Numbered from the stretch's first letter, positions 37,901 through 47,468 are shown. The stretch: 64,000 bases of DNA from Rhizobiaceae bacterium CPCC 101076 (GCA_003347645.1 QDFX01000003.1:62001-126000), one strand, 5' to 3'. Notes: generated by a model from the sequence alone, not told the origin. Program-made: numbers and translations.

Positions 37901-38794
37901 CTAGCCCGGCGGCAGCGACTGACCGTCATATAGTCCGCCGTCACAGGGTGTTCCGGCCGCGATCAGGGCCGCGCACGTCTTCGCCGCGTCGGCGGCATTG
38001 ATGTACGGGCCGACAACGAGGTGAAGCTCGACGCTGCCGTTGGCGTCGCGGATCGTCACCTGGGGCGACAGCTTCTCCAGCATCTTGTGTTTCTTGCGGA
38101 GCTGCTCCCACTTGGCGCGCAAAGCGCCGAGCGACGTGTCCTTGGCGAGGTCGAGGCCAAACGAGGTCCGGCTGATTGGTGAAGGAGCTGGCGCAGCGGT
38201 GGTCTGAACCGGTGCGGTCGTGGCGGGAAGCGGGGCGAGGGCCGGCGGCGCAGGGGCTGCCTGGACGGGTGGTGGGGCCGCAGGAATTGCCAGTGGCGCC
38301 GGAGCCGGCGGCACCTGCGGGGTCGCCATCGGCGGCACCTGAGCAGGCGGCTGGCTGACCGAAGGCGTCGCGCTCGACCGCATCTGCGGCGTGCTACCGG
38401 CCTGCTGCGACGCCTGTTTGGCGATCGAACCGGTAATACCGCTCAACTGCTCTTCGAGCGCCTTGACGCGTGCGAGGAGGCGATCGTTCTCGATCTGCTG
38501 CGGATCCTTGTCGAACCTAGTCAGCATGCTCTCCGTCGATTCCATGCGCTCGGCGCGCATCGGAATGTCCGGCAGGTCTATGTTGACGGGCGTCGTCATC
38601 GCCACCGATATGCGGCGGTCCGCGCCGGGCATGAAACACACACCTATTGCGGAGATCACCGCTGCGATGGTGAAAAACCCCCAGACCACGTGTAGAGACG
38701 ACGTCGCGTCCGAACGCGCCAGCCGCTCGATGAGCGGCGACGGCTTGGGACGGCGGACGGGTTCTGGTTGAGCAGCCTGGTCAGTCACGGCCAT
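37901..38794 (-). CDS. membrane-anchored proline-rich protein with SPOR-like C-terminus
   Basis: The product is 297 residues. The cytoplasmic N-terminus is about 35 residues, with one membrane span about 38-56 (VVWGFFTIAAVISAIGVCF). A short coiled coil follows near 100-120 (ENDRLLARVKALEEQL), then a long Pro/Ala linker (about 130-210). The folded end (about 215-297) has VTIRDANGSVELHLVVGPY and two Cys, like a SPOR-type domain that binds denuded peptidoglycan. The ATG at 38794 is preferred to the in-frame TTG nine bases upstream. Its place between the glucan genes and glmU suggests an envelope role. Confidence 0.65.
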   Translation of the reverse strand: MAVTDQAAQPEPVRRPKPSPLIERLARSDATSSLHVVWGFFTIAAVISAIGVCFMPGADRRISVAMTTPVNIDLPDIPMRAERMESTESMLTRFDKDPQQIENDRLLARVKALEEQLSGITGSIAKQASQQAGSTPQMRSSATPSVSQPPAQVPPMATPQVPPAPAPLAIPAAPPPVQAAPAPPALAPLPATTAPVQTTAAPAPSPISRTSFGLDLAKDTSLGALRAKWEQLRKKHKMLEKLSPQVTIRDANGSVELHLVVGPYINAADAAKTCAALIAAGTPCDGGLYDGQSLPPG

Positions 38795-38882
38795 AGGATC
38801 CAATCAGGACGCGGACACTAGACGGCGTTTGCATGATTCGCGCATCCGCCGAATGTAGAATCGGGCTGGAGACACACAGGAT

Positions 38883-40235
38883 ATGAGCAGCCGAACTTGT
38901 CTGACGGTGATCCTCGCAGCCGGCGAGGGGACGCGCATGCGTTCGTCTCTTCCGAAAGTGCTCCATGCCGCTGCCGGACGCTCCCTGCTCGGGCATACGT
39001 TGAGTTCGGCGCGGGACGCCGGCGCGGAGAGGCTTGCTGTCGTCGTCGGGCCGGGGCGGGAAGACGTTGCCGGAGAGGCGAGGAAATACGCGGCCGACTC
39101 CGCGATCTTCGTCCAGCGCGAACGGCTCGGGACCGCCCATGCGGTGCTGGCGGCCCGAGACGTTCTGACTAAGCCCGCCGATGATCTGTTGATCGCCTTT
39201 GCCGATACGCCGCTGGTCAAGCCCGAGACGCTGACGCGCATGCGCGAAGCGCTGGCGGACGGCGCGGATGTCGTCGTACTGGGCTTTCAGGCCGAGAACC
39301 CGTTCGGCTATGGGCGCCTCGTCGTGAAGGATGGCCAACTGACAGCAATCCGCGAGGAGAAAGACGCGACGGACGAGGAGCGCGCGATCCGGTTCTGCAA
39401 TGCTGGGCTGATGGCGATCGCGGGCAAGAGCGCTCTCTCGCTGATCGAGACGGTTGGGAACGACAACGCCAAGAGCGAATATTATCTGACCGACGTCGTC
39501 GAGATCGCGCGCCAGAAAGGTCTTCGTGCCGTCGCGCTCGAGGCTTCCGAAGCTGAGGTCCAGGGCGTCAATACAAAGGCACAGCTTGCCGCCGTCGAGG
39601 CGGAATTTCAGAAGCGGCTGCGCTCGGCTGCTCTGGAACAAGGGGTGACGCTCATCGCCCCGGAAACCGTATTCTTCTCCGCCGACACCGTGCTCGGACA
39701 TGACGTGATCGTCGAACCGAACGTCGTGTTCGGGCCCGGCGTCCGCGTCGAGGACAATGTCGTCATCCATTCCTTCTGCCATCTCGAAGGCGCGCATGTC
39801 GGACGCGGCGTTTCGCTTGGGCCGTTCGCCCGGCTTCGCCCCGGTGCCTCGCTCGCGGAAAAAACCCGCATCGGCAATTTTGTCGAGATCAAGAACGCGA
39901 TCCTGGACGAAAACGTGAAGGTCAATCACCTGGCCTATATCGGCGACGCCCACGTCGGCCGCGACGCGAATATCGGCGCGGGCGCTATCACCTGTAACTA
40001 CGACGGCGTCCGCAAGCATCGCACCGAGATCGGCGCGGGTTCGTTCATCGGTGTGAACTCTGCCCTGGTCGCTCCGGTGACGGTGGGCGAGGGAGCCTAT
40101 ATCGCAACCGGCAGCGTCATCACCGACGACGTTCCTGCCAATGCTCTCGGCATCGCGCGCGGTCGGCAGGTCAACAAGGAGGGCTGGGCGGACGAGCGCC
40201 GCAAGAGCGCGCCACCGAAGCTCAGCCACGATTGA
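38883..40235 (+). CDS. glmU: bifunctional UDP-N-acetylglucosamine pyrophosphorylase / glucosamine-1-phosphate N-acetyltransferase
   Basis: GlmU makes UDP-GlcNAc for peptidoglycan and for LpxA in this same window. The product is 450 residues. The N-terminal uridylyltransferase has [18 protein letters not shown] (residues 10-27) and [11 protein letters not shown]. The C-terminal left-handed beta-helix acetyltransferase (about 250-450) has [21 protein letters not shown] and [14 protein letters not shown]. The gene overlaps the next start by one base (TGATG). glmS follows after a LysE-type gene. Confidence 0.96.
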   Translation: MSSRTCLTVILAAGEGTRMRSSLPKVLHAAAGRSLLGHTLSSARDAGAERLAVVVGPGREDVAGEARKYAADSAIFVQRERLGTAHAVLAARDVLTKPADDLLIAFADTPLVKPETLTRMREALADGADVVVLGFQAENPFGYGRLVVKDGQLTAIREEKDATDEERAIRFCNAGLMAIAGKSALSLIETVGNDNAKSEYYLTDVVEIARQKGLRAVALEASEAEVQGVNTKAQLAAVEAEFQKRLRSAALEQGVTLIAPETVFFSADTVLGHDVIVEPNVVFGPGVRVEDNVVIHSFCHLEGAHVGRGVSLGPFARLRPGASLAEKTRIGNFVEIKNAILDENVKVNHLAYIGDAHVGRDANIGAGAITCNYDGVRKHRTEIGAGSFIGVNSALVAPVTVGEGAYIATGSVITDDVPANALGIARGRQVNKEGWADERRKSAPPKLSHD

Positions 40236-40873
40236 TGGCATTCGACGCGCAGCTCCCGAACTTCCTGCTCGCGGTATTCGTCATCGAGATCACGCCTGGA
40301 CCGAACATGGGCTATCTCGCGACCCTGTCCCTGACACGCGGGCGCGCAGCAGGACTGGCGGCGACCGCCGGGGTCGCGATGGGCCTGTCGGTTCACGCGA
40401 TCGCTGCGGCGTTCGGGGTGGGCGCGCTGATCGCCTCGTCGGCGATCGTCTATGAGATCCTGCGCTGGGCCGGCGTCGTGTTCCTGCTCTGGCTCGCCTA
40501 TGAGGGCTGGACCGAGAGCACGGAGAATTCGCCGGCTCGCACGGCGTCCGTCGAGGATCATCGCGGCCTGTTCTGGCGTGGCTTCGTCACCAATGTGCTG
40601 AATCCTAAATCGGTGCTGTTCTTCGTTGCGGTGATGCCGCGCTTCCTAGAGCCGGAGCGTGGCTCCTTGTTCGTCCAACTCGCGGTGCTCGGCCTGATCT
40701 ACGTACTCGTCGCGACGGCGGTGCATGCGTCCGTCGTGCTGGTGGCCGCCCATGCGGGCGCCTACATAGCCGGCGACAGATCAAGAATGATCCGCCGTGT
40801 TCTTTCGCTTCTGCTTGTCGTCATAGCCGGCTGGCTGGCCTGGGAAACGCGCAGGCCCGAAGTGTTATTCTGA
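40235..40873 (+). CDS. LysE-family exporter, copy 1
   Basis: This is a 212-residue inner-membrane protein of the LysE/RhtB amino-acid exporter family. The N-terminal family motif is EITPGPNMGYLATLSLTRGR (about residues 16-35), with about six membrane spans and the FVTNVLNPKSVLFFVAVMP motif near 125. The ATG at 40235 overlaps the glmU stop as TGATG, so it is probably translated after glmU. Substrate unknown: family members export basic amino acids, homoserine lactones, threonine or other small amines. It separates glmU from glmS. Confidence 0.88.
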   Translation: MAFDAQLPNFLLAVFVIEITPGPNMGYLATLSLTRGRAAGLAATAGVAMGLSVHAIAAAFGVGALIASSAIVYEILRWAGVVFLLWLAYEGWTESTENSPARTASVEDHRGLFWRGFVTNVLNPKSVLFFVAVMPRFLEPERGSLFVQLAVLGLIYVLVATAVHASVVLVAAHAGAYIAGDRSRMIRRVLSLLLVVIAGWLAWETRRPEVLF

Positions 40874-40946
40874 AAAGCTTTGTTATTTTGCCGGATCGTC
40901 CCGGCTGGCGTAGACCATCCAGCATCCGGTCGGAGACTAGAATCGT

Positions 40947-42770
40947 ATGTGCGGTATCGTTGGAATTCTAGGGTCTAAACCTGTCGCGCCGCAGATCGTC
41001 GATGCGCTGAAGCGGCTGGAATACCGAGGCTACGATTCAGCCGGCGTCGCCACTCTCGAACGCGGCGAACTCGAGCGCCGCCGCGCTCCGGGCAAACTGA
41101 AATTCCTCGAGGAGAAGCTGGAGCTGGAGCCGCTCAGCGGCTTCGCCGGCATCGGCCACACCCGCTGGGCGACTCATGGCGCGCCGAACGAGCGGAACGC
41201 CCACCCCCATGCGACAGAGCGTGTGGCGGTCGTCCATAACGGCATCATTGAGAACTTCCGCGAACTGAAAGAAGAGCTCCTCGACTTCGGAGTGAACTTC
41301 CAGAGCGACACCGACACCGAGGTCGTGGCGCAGATGGTCAACCGGGAGCTGGATGCCGGCAAGACGCCCGAGCTGGCGGTTGCTGCCGTGCTTGCCCGCC
41401 TTCGTGGTGCGTTCGCGCTCGTCTTCCTGTTCAAGGGAGAGGACGATCTGATGATAGGCGCCCGCCGGGGCAGCCCTCTCGCGGTCGGCTATGGCGACGG
41501 CGAGATGTTCTTCGGCTCGGACGCCATTGCGCTCGCGCCGTTCACCGACCAGATTTCCTATCTCAACGATGGCGACTGCGCGATCGTCACCCGCCGTGGC
41601 GTGAAGGTCCGCGACTGCGACGGTTCGGGCGTCGCCGTCTCTCGTCCCGTCCAGCGCTCGCTCGCCAATGCGGCGATGATCGACAAGGGCAATTACCGGC
41701 ACTTCATGGCGAAGGAGATCGCCGAGCAGCCGGAGGTCGTCGGCCACACGCTCGCGCATCACCTCGACATGGCGAACATGCGTGCCAGGGTGCCGGACGG
41801 TATCGATTTCGCGACGCTCGATCGCCTGGCCATCTCGGCCTGTGGCACGGCCTTCTATGCCGGTCTCGTCGCCCGCTACTGGTTCGAGAAGTTCGCGCGG
41901 ATGCCGGTCGACATCGATATCGCCTCCGAATTCCGCTACCGCGAGCCGCCGCTGAAAGAGGGCGGGCTTGCGATCATGATCTCGCAGTCCGGCGAGACGG
42001 CCGACACGCTTGCGACTTTACGCCATTGCCGCGAGCAGGGCATGCAGATCGCCAGCGTCTGCAACGTGCCGACATCGACGATCGCGCGCGACTCCGACGC
42101 CGTCCTGCCGACGCTTGCCGGCCCCGAGATCGGCGTGGCGTCGACCAAGGCCTTCACCTGCCAGCTTGCGACGCTTGCCGCGCTCGCGGTTGCCGCCGGG
42201 CGGGCACGCAAGGTACTGACGGCCGAGGATGAATTCCGTCTCGTCAACGCGCTGATCGAGGTGCCGCGACTGATGACTGAGACGCTGAAGCTCGAGCCGC
42301 AGATCGAGAGACTGGCCAAGACCTTCGCGCATTCGCGCGACGCTCTCTATCTCGGCCGCGGCACGAGCTATCCGATCGCGCTCGAAGGTGCGCTCAAGCT
42401 CAAGGAAATCTCCTACATCCACGCCGAGGGCTATGCTGCCGGCGAGCTCAAGCACGGGCCGATCGCGCTTATCGACGAGGACGTGCCGGTCGTCGTCGTC
42501 GCGCCGTTCGACCAGCTGTTCGAGAAGACCGTCTCGAATATGCAGGAGGTGCAGGCGCGCGGCGGCAAGGTCGTTCTGATCACCGACGCCGAGGGCGCGA
42601 TCGTTGCCGGCGAGACGTTCGAGACTTTGATCGTGCCGACGTCCTATGCGTTCGTGTCGCCGCTGATCTACGCCATCCCCATGCAGCTGCTCGCCTATCA
42701 TACGGCGGTCTTTATGGGCACGGACGTCGACCAGCCTCGCAACCTCGCGAAATCAGTCACGGTGGAGTGA
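40947..42770 (+). CDS. glmS: glutamine-fructose-6-phosphate aminotransferase (isomerising)
   Basis: GlmS makes glucosamine-6-phosphate from fructose-6-phosphate and glutamine, the entry to amino sugar synthesis. The product is 607 residues. The N-terminal nucleophile Cys is at 2 (MCGIVGILG). The glutaminase domain is about 1-225 (HTRWATHGAPNERNAHPH). Two SIS sugar-isomerase domains (about 285-600) follow, with SQSGETADTLATL and GRGTSYPIALEGALKLKE. It ends in the invariant KSVTVE. A GGAG site precedes the ATG. No glmS ribozyme is seen in the 73-base leader. Confidence 0.97.
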   Translation: MCGIVGILGSKPVAPQIVDALKRLEYRGYDSAGVATLERGELERRRAPGKLKFLEEKLELEPLSGFAGIGHTRWATHGAPNERNAHPHATERVAVVHNGIIENFRELKEELLDFGVNFQSDTDTEVVAQMVNRELDAGKTPELAVAAVLARLRGAFALVFLFKGEDDLMIGARRGSPLAVGYGDGEMFFGSDAIALAPFTDQISYLNDGDCAIVTRRGVKVRDCDGSGVAVSRPVQRSLANAAMIDKGNYRHFMAKEIAEQPEVVGHTLAHHLDMANMRARVPDGIDFATLDRLAISACGTAFYAGLVARYWFEKFARMPVDIDIASEFRYREPPLKEGGLAIMISQSGETADTLATLRHCREQGMQIASVCNVPTSTIARDSDAVLPTLAGPEIGVASTKAFTCQLATLAALAVAAGRARKVLTAEDEFRLVNALIEVPRLMTETLKLEPQIERLAKTFAHSRDALYLGRGTSYPIALEGALKLKEISYIHAEGYAAGELKHGPIALIDEDVPVVVVAPFDQLFEKTVSNMQEVQARGGKVVLITDAEGAIVAGETFETLIVPTSYAFVSPLIYAIPMQLLAYHTAVFMGTDVDQPRNLAKSVTVE

Positions 42771-42777
42771 GCACGCG

Positions 42778-43395
42778 ATGATCGATCCCGGGCTCTACCT
42801 TGCCTTCGTCGCGGCGGTAGTCGTGCTGGCGCTCATTCCGGGACCGAACGTTGCCCTGATCGTCGCGAACAGTGTGGCTTACGGACCTCGCTACGGTCTG
42901 TTGACGGTTGCCGGAACCAGCTCCGCGATGGTTCCGCAACTGGCGCTCGCCTCCCTGGGCCTGACCGGAATGATGGGCACGCTGGGCTTCTGGTTCGAAT
43001 GGATTCGCTGGATCGGCGTCGTCTATCTCATCTGGCTCGGCATCCAGCAGTGGCGCGCGATGCCGGTCGATCTGACCAGGACCGTGCCCGAGCCGAAGTC
43101 CAGGCGTGCGATCTTCCTGCGCGCGCTGCTCGTTTCGCTGACAAATCCTAAGACGCTCGTCTTCTATGGCGCGTTCTTCCCGCAGTTTCTCGATACGGGA
43201 GCCGCGCCCGGTCCGCAGGTGGTCGTGCTGTCGCTGACGTTCCTGGCCATCGCGATCCTGATCGACGGTTCGTGGGCGCTCGTGGCCGGGCGGGCGAGGA
43301 CCCTGCTTGCCTCGCATGGCAGGCTCCGCAACCGCGTGTCGGGCGGCCTTCTCATCGGCGCAGGCGTCGGCCTCGCGCTCGCACGGAACAAGTAA
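42778..43395 (+). CDS. LysE-family exporter, copy 2
   Basis: This is a 205-residue LysE/RhtB family membrane protein with six hydrophobic segments. The family motif is ALIPGPNVALIVANSVAYG (about 19-37), and LVSLTNPKTLVFYGAFFPQ lies near 125. It starts 7 bases after glmS and stops 4 bases before the third copy, so the three genes form an operon. Sequence differs clearly from copies 1 and 3 outside the motifs, so these are not recent duplicates. Confidence 0.9.
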   Translation: MIDPGLYLAFVAAVVVLALIPGPNVALIVANSVAYGPRYGLLTVAGTSSAMVPQLALASLGLTGMMGTLGFWFEWIRWIGVVYLIWLGIQQWRAMPVDLTRTVPEPKSRRAIFLRALLVSLTNPKTLVFYGAFFPQFLDTGAAPGPQVVVLSLTFLAIAILIDGSWALVAGRARTLLASHGRLRNRVSGGLLIGAGVGLALARNK

Positions 43396-43399
43396 CCCG

Positions 43400-44038
43400 A
43401 TGGACCTGCTGCACAGCCTGATCAATCTCGCCGCCGTCTACATCCTTGCGGCGATCCTGCCGGGGCCAAACACTTTGGTCGTCAGCCATCTCTCGGCGAG
43501 CGTCTCGCGACGTGCCGGCCTGACCGCGAGCTTTGGCGTGGCGACGGGAACCATTGCGTGGGTTACGCTTAGCCTGTGCGGCGTGGGTGTACTTCTGCTC
43601 GAAGCAGGCACTCTCTATCGTGTCCTGCGGCTCGTCGCGGCGGTCTATCTGATCTATGCCGGTATCCGCATTTTCCTGAGCGGCCCGGTTGCCGCCGATG
43701 ACGAAACCGGCAAGCCGAAGATCACGCGCTCGCCTTACATGACCGGGCTGCTAACCAATCTCAGCAATCCGAAGGGGGCCGCCTTCTGGACGTCGGTGTT
43801 CATCGTCCTCGTCCCGGCGCATGCGCCGCTTTGGTTCTACGCGGCGGTCATCGTTGTCATCACTATCGAGGCGTTCGGCTGGTACGCGTCACTCGCTCTG
43901 TTGCTGTCCAGCGGCCCGGCCAAGAAGCAGTACCAGCGCTTCACCCGCTGGATCGACCGGGTGACCGGGGTGGTGATGGTCGCGCTCGGTATCAAGCTTG
44001 CGGACGAAGTGCGCCGCGAAGTCTTCACCCGGGTCTAG
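43400..44038 (+). CDS. LysE-family exporter, copy 3
   Basis: This is a 212-residue LysE/RhtB-type exporter. The motif is [21 protein letters not shown] (about 19-39) with [20 protein letters not shown] near 120. I use the ATG at 43400, because the longer frame upstream lies inside copy 2. The final part ([20 protein letters not shown]) is typical for the family. It ends in a 4-base tail-to-tail overlap with the DUF454 gene. Substrate unknown. Confidence 0.9.
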   Translation: MDLLHSLINLAAVYILAAILPGPNTLVVSHLSASVSRRAGLTASFGVATGTIAWVTLSLCGVGVLLLEAGTLYRVLRLVAAVYLIYAGIRIFLSGPVAADDETGKPKITRSPYMTGLLTNLSNPKGAAFWTSVFIVLVPAHAPLWFYAAVIVVITIEAFGWYASLALLLSSGPAKKQYQRFTRWIDRVTGVVMVALGIKLADEVRREVFTRV

Positions 44039-44427
44039 GACGGGCGTGTCCCGACATAGATCGCGGCGACAGAGAGGCCCGCGCCGGCAAAGGCGAGTGC
44101 GATCGGCGATGCGTGGGCGAGCCAGGTCAAGACGAAGGACAGCGCCATCATCGAGATCGCGATAATCTTGGCGCGGACGGGAATCGTGCCAGTTTCCCGC
44201 CACGCAACCACGCTTGGCCCGAATTTCGGATGCGTGACGAGCCAGTTCTCGAATCGCGGCGAGGACCGGGCGAAACAGGCTGCGGCAAGGATAAGGAATA
44301 CGGTGCCTGGAAGCAGCGGCAGGATCAGGCCTGCGATGCCGACCACGAGCAGGACGCAGCCCAGGACAAACAGCAGGTGGCGTCCGGCTGTCATTGCGAA
44401 GGTGCGCGGCTCGGTCATGGGCGTCAT
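44035..44427 (-). CDS. DUF454 (YbaN-like) membrane protein
   Basis: This is a 130-residue inner-membrane protein of the YbaN/DUF454 family. The core is [31 protein letters not shown] (split by the membrane), followed by [18 protein letters not shown], the family hallmark. There are three or four membrane spans. Function is unknown in the family. Alternative starts exist at Met4 and Met12; I kept the first ATG. It is convergent with LysE copy 3 (4-base overlap) and divergent from the DUF502 gene. Confidence 0.85.
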   Translation of the reverse strand: MTPMTEPRTFAMTAGRHLLFVLGCVLLVVGIAGLILPLLPGTVFLILAAACFARSSPRFENWLVTHPKFGPSVVAWRETGTIPVRAKIIAISMMALSFVLTWLAHASPIALAFAGAGLSVAAIYVGTRPS

Positions 44428-44513
44428 AATGCGCGGGCAAGATGGCGTGGCAAGGCTTGCCGCGAAGATCGGAACGATTCCAATGTGTTGCCATATAGTC
44501 GGTTAGGAACGTG

Positions 44514-45269
44514 ATGAACGAGAACCCGAAGCCGGAATCGATTGAGCCGATCCTGGCGTCGCTCAGTCAGCCGCCCAGTCCAGCCCCGAGCCGGGGATTC
44601 GGGGCTCGGCTAAGGACTTACTTCTTCACCGGCCTGCTCGTTGCCGGCCCTTTGGCGATCACCTTCTACATCACGCTCTGGCTGATCGACCTGATTGACG
44701 GCTGGGTCCGACCCCTCATCCCGGCGGCCTATAACCCTGAGACCTATCTCAACATCTCCGTCCCCGGCGTCGGCATTCTCGCGGCCCTCGTTGGACTGAC
44801 GCTGCTCGGCTTCCTCACAGCGAACATCCTCGGACGGACGCTGATCGATTTCGGCGAGCGCATCCTCGACCAGATGCCGTTTGTCCGCAGCGTCTACAAA
44901 GGCGTGAAGCAGATATTCGAGACGGTGTTCAAGCAGGATGGGACGAGCTTCCGCCGCGTCGGAATGATCGAGTGGCCGGGCCCGGGAATGTGGTCGCTCT
45001 GCCTGATCGCCGGCGAGACCAACGGCCAGCTCGCCGCCGCACTGCCGAACCCGGGCTATCTCAACATCTTCGTGCCGTGCTCGCCCAATCCGACCACCGG
45101 CTATTTCGTCGTGATGCACGAGAGCCGGGTGACGGAAATCGATATCTCGCCCGACGAGGTTTTCAAGGTGATCATGTCGATGGGCATCATCCAGCCGCAG
45201 GCGAAGCCCGAGCTTCCGAGGCGCATCGAGAATGGGATTTCCGGGCCGGAGCCCGGGAATCCGGCTTAA
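44514..45269 (+). CDS. DUF502 membrane protein
   Basis: This is a 251-residue protein of the DUF502 family. Two membrane spans (about 32-55 and 82-105) are followed by a conserved soluble part, with the signature RILDQMPFVRSVYKGVKQIFE (in the middle) and FVPCSPNPTTGYFVVM. I use the ATG at 44514, since AGGA at 44505-44508 fits it better than the GTG at 44511. Function unknown. In Rhizobiales it commonly sits between glmS and recG, as here, but the space to recG has been filled by the sigma factor module. Confidence 0.87.
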   Translation: MNENPKPESIEPILASLSQPPSPAPSRGFGARLRTYFFTGLLVAGPLAITFYITLWLIDLIDGWVRPLIPAAYNPETYLNISVPGVGILAALVGLTLLGFLTANILGRTLIDFGERILDQMPFVRSVYKGVKQIFETVFKQDGTSFRRVGMIEWPGPGMWSLCLIAGETNGQLAAALPNPGYLNIFVPCSPNPTTGYFVVMHESRVTEIDISPDEVFKVIMSMGIIQPQAKPELPRRIENGISGPEPGNPA

Positions 45270-46780
45270 CGCACGGGCGCCGCCTCTCCGGGCGCAGCCA
45301 CGGCCTGTGTCACCGGCGCCATTGCGTTCAGCGCCTTGACGGGATCGGCCAGGCCCGCGCCGAAGTCGTTGTCCTTGCCCTTCGGGCCGAGATCACGGGC
45401 GGTGCCACGCAGGATCTCAGAGACTTCCTTGCCGTCGAGATCCGGTTCGACCGAGAGCATCAGGGCAGCGATACCGCTGACGTAAGCGGCCGCGACCGAC
45501 GTGCCGGAGGAGATCGCGTAGCTCGCTTTCGGGGCGGGCAGCAGGATGTCGACACCCGGAGCAGCGACCGAAACGTAAGAGCCGCGATTGGCGAGCGGCA
45601 TGATGCCGTCCTTGGCGTCGGTCGCCGTCACGGCGATCACGCCGGGCTCGGCACCGGGAAACAGGGGCGGGGACTTCGGACCAGCATTGCCGGCAGCGGC
45701 GACCACGATGATGTTGCGCGACAGCAACGCCTGCACGGCGCGGGACAGAAGCGAGTCGCGCGGCCCTGCGAAGCTGAGATTGAAAACCTTGGCGCCCCGG
45801 GTCGCAGCCCAATCCATGCTGCGCACGACGTCGAAGGTCGTGCCGTCGCCGCCGTTCGCCGATGGGGCGAAGGCGCGGACCGCGAGAATATGCGCTGACG
45901 GAGCGCTCCCCATCAAACGGCTGTGCGACGCGATCGCACCTGCCATGCCGGTGCCGTGCGGATGTGGCTCGAAGGTGCCGCCGACCGCGTCGAAGCTGTC
46001 GGTAACGATGCCCGCGAGCTCCTCGTGACCCGCGTCGATGCCGGAATCGATGACGGCAACGAGTGCAGTCTCACCCCGCGTAATGCGATGCGCTTCATCC
46101 AGGTTCAGCTTCGTGACCGCATATTGCGGCGCGGCTCCCTTAGCCGTTTCCTGCAGCCTATAGAGATGGTTCGGCTGCGCCGAGGCCACGCGGCGGTCGG
46201 CGGCGAGCGTCTGCGCGACCGTGTCGACGGAACGCTGGTCGGTAATGCGCCAGCGATGGATGCGAGTGTTCATCAGGTCGAGGACCTGCGAACCCAGCTG
46301 CTGGATGTTCTGTTCGCGGGCGAGCTCGTCGATCTCCGGCTGCTGAACCGAGAGCGGAATCTCGACAATCACCTCGTCCGGGACGCGACGGTCCTGCGGG
46401 CCTGCCGCGGCAACGACCGGAGCATTGCCCTGGGTGGCGGATTTCTTGACGGTCTTCTGCTTGTCCTTCGCGGGCTTCGGCTGCGCGACCTTCTGCTTCT
46501 TGCGAGGCGGCGGGGCCTCGTCGACCGGGAATTCCTGGAAGTCCTCGTACTGTTCGTAGACGACGACCGGAGGACGCCGAGGCATGCGGGGACGATAGCG
46601 CTCGCCGCAACTGTTGAACTCGCAAGGGTTGGACATCTCGAAGCCGCCGCCGCGACCGCCCATTCCGCCGCCACCGGGCGGCAGTGCGATGAACTGCGCA
46701 TAGGCGGTGCCCGTCGCGAGACAGGCGCCGAACATTGCCAGACCGAACAGGCTGGAACGAGCGTAAGGCAACTTGGACAT
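45266..46780 (-). CDS. subtilisin-like serine protease (S8), secreted
   Basis: The product is 504 residues. The signal peptide is 1-29 (ending TAYAQ). A Gly-rich segment and a Pro/Lys-rich linker (about 60-120) follow, then a propeptide-like domain (about 131-210). The S8 catalytic domain is about 220-470, with triad Asp245 (VIDSGIDAGH), His275 (HGTGMAG) and Ser428 (SGTSVAAA), and oxyanion Asn365 (AAGNAG). It is the last gene of the ECF sigma-anti-sigma-protease operon (16 bases after the anti-sigma gene). It may degrade the anti-sigma factor or be an effector of the regulon; neither is proven. It is convergent with DUF502 (4-base overlap). Confidence 0.9.
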   Translation of the reverse strand: MSKLPYARSSLFGLAMFGACLATGTAYAQFIALPPGGGGMGGRGGGFEMSNPCEFNSCGERYRPRMPRRPPVVVYEQYEDFQEFPVDEAPPPRKKQKVAQPKPAKDKQKTVKKSATQGNAPVVAAAGPQDRRVPDEVIVEIPLSVQQPEIDELAREQNIQQLGSQVLDLMNTRIHRWRITDQRSVDTVAQTLAADRRVASAQPNHLYRLQETAKGAAPQYAVTKLNLDEAHRITRGETALVAVIDSGIDAGHEELAGIVTDSFDAVGGTFEPHPHGTGMAGAIASHSRLMGSAPSAHILAVRAFAPSANGGDGTTFDVVRSMDWAATRGAKVFNLSFAGPRDSLLSRAVQALLSRNIIVVAAAGNAGPKSPPLFPGAEPGVIAVTATDAKDGIMPLANRGSYVSVAAPGVDILLPAPKASYAISSGTSVAAAYVSGIAALMLSVEPDLDGKEVSEILRGTARDLGPKGKDNDFGAGLADPVKALNAMAPVTQAVAAPGEAAPVR

Positions 46781-46796
46781 CCGACGATCCTCCGGA

Positions 46797-47468
46797 TCAG
46801 GATGCGGGCGAAGCCGGAGCGACGAAGCTCACCGCCGGCCTCTGACGCATGGTGTCGATCACACGGTCGAAACCGGCCTGGTCGAGATCGGCCGGGCCGA
46901 TACGCACCTTGTACAGGCCGCCTTCGAACGGGGCTTCGATGATGGTGCCACCGACGTCGCGGAGCAGGGCATCGATCTCGCCGACAGTGGCCTGGGGTTT
47001 GAAGCTTACCAGAACCTGCCGTCCTTCGGACAGCGAAGCCGGAGCGGTCGCGGTTTCGTAAACGGCGCCTCCGGAACGCTCCGACACGATGACGCCGGTC
47101 TGGACCGCGATGATCGCGATCGCGGCGGCGGCTGCGAAACCGAGAGTCTTCGGCGACAGCGCGGCCTTGATCTCGGAGAGCCAGGCGCTCAGGCTGAACT
47201 TCGGCTTGTACGCACGCGGATTGGCGGCTTCCTCGGCATCGATCGCGGCGAACAGCTTGTCGGCCGCGCTGCGGGAGGGAGCGCCGAGGCTCTCGTTGAG
47301 CAGGAGATTTTCGGAGGCTTCCAGCCGCACGTCCTCGAAACGCCGGGCGAGCTCCGGATCGGCCTCGATCGCGGCCGCGACGCGGCGGTTCTCGGCCTCG
47401 CTCAGTGTGCCTGCCGCATACCAGGGGAGGAGCAGCGAGATTTCAGCCTTGTCTTCCAACTTCGTCAT
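46797..47468 (-). CDS. anti-sigma factor with propeptide-like periplasmic domain
   Basis: The product is 223 residues. The cytoplasmic part (about 1-105) starts with LLLPWYAAGTLSEAENRRV, typical of anti-sigma domains but without the zinc His-x3-Cys-x2-Cys motif. One membrane span is at about 109-129. The periplasmic part (about 130-223) has VLVSFKPQATVGEIDALLRD, ending AVSFVAP, which resembles a subtilisin propeptide fold. I use the ATG in the TGATG overlap with the sigma gene; an ATG at 47477 is also possible. It should hold the sigma factor at the membrane until proteolysis. Confidence 0.82.
   Translation of the reverse strand: MTKLEDKAEISLLLPWYAAGTLSEAENRRVAAAIEADPELARRFEDVRLEASENLLLNESLGAPSRSAADKLFAAIDAEEAANPRAYKPKFSLSAWLSEIKAALSPKTLGFAAAAAIAIIAVQTGVIVSERSGGAVYETATAPASLSEGRQVLVSFKPQATVGEIDALLRDVGGTIIEAPFEGGLYKVRIGPADLDQAGFDRVIDTMRQRPAVSFVAPASPAS

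Noticed and set aside
40874-40946. glmS ribozyme before glmS
   Set aside because: The leader is only 73 bases and has no ribozyme core; the glmS ribozyme belongs to Gram-positive bacteria.
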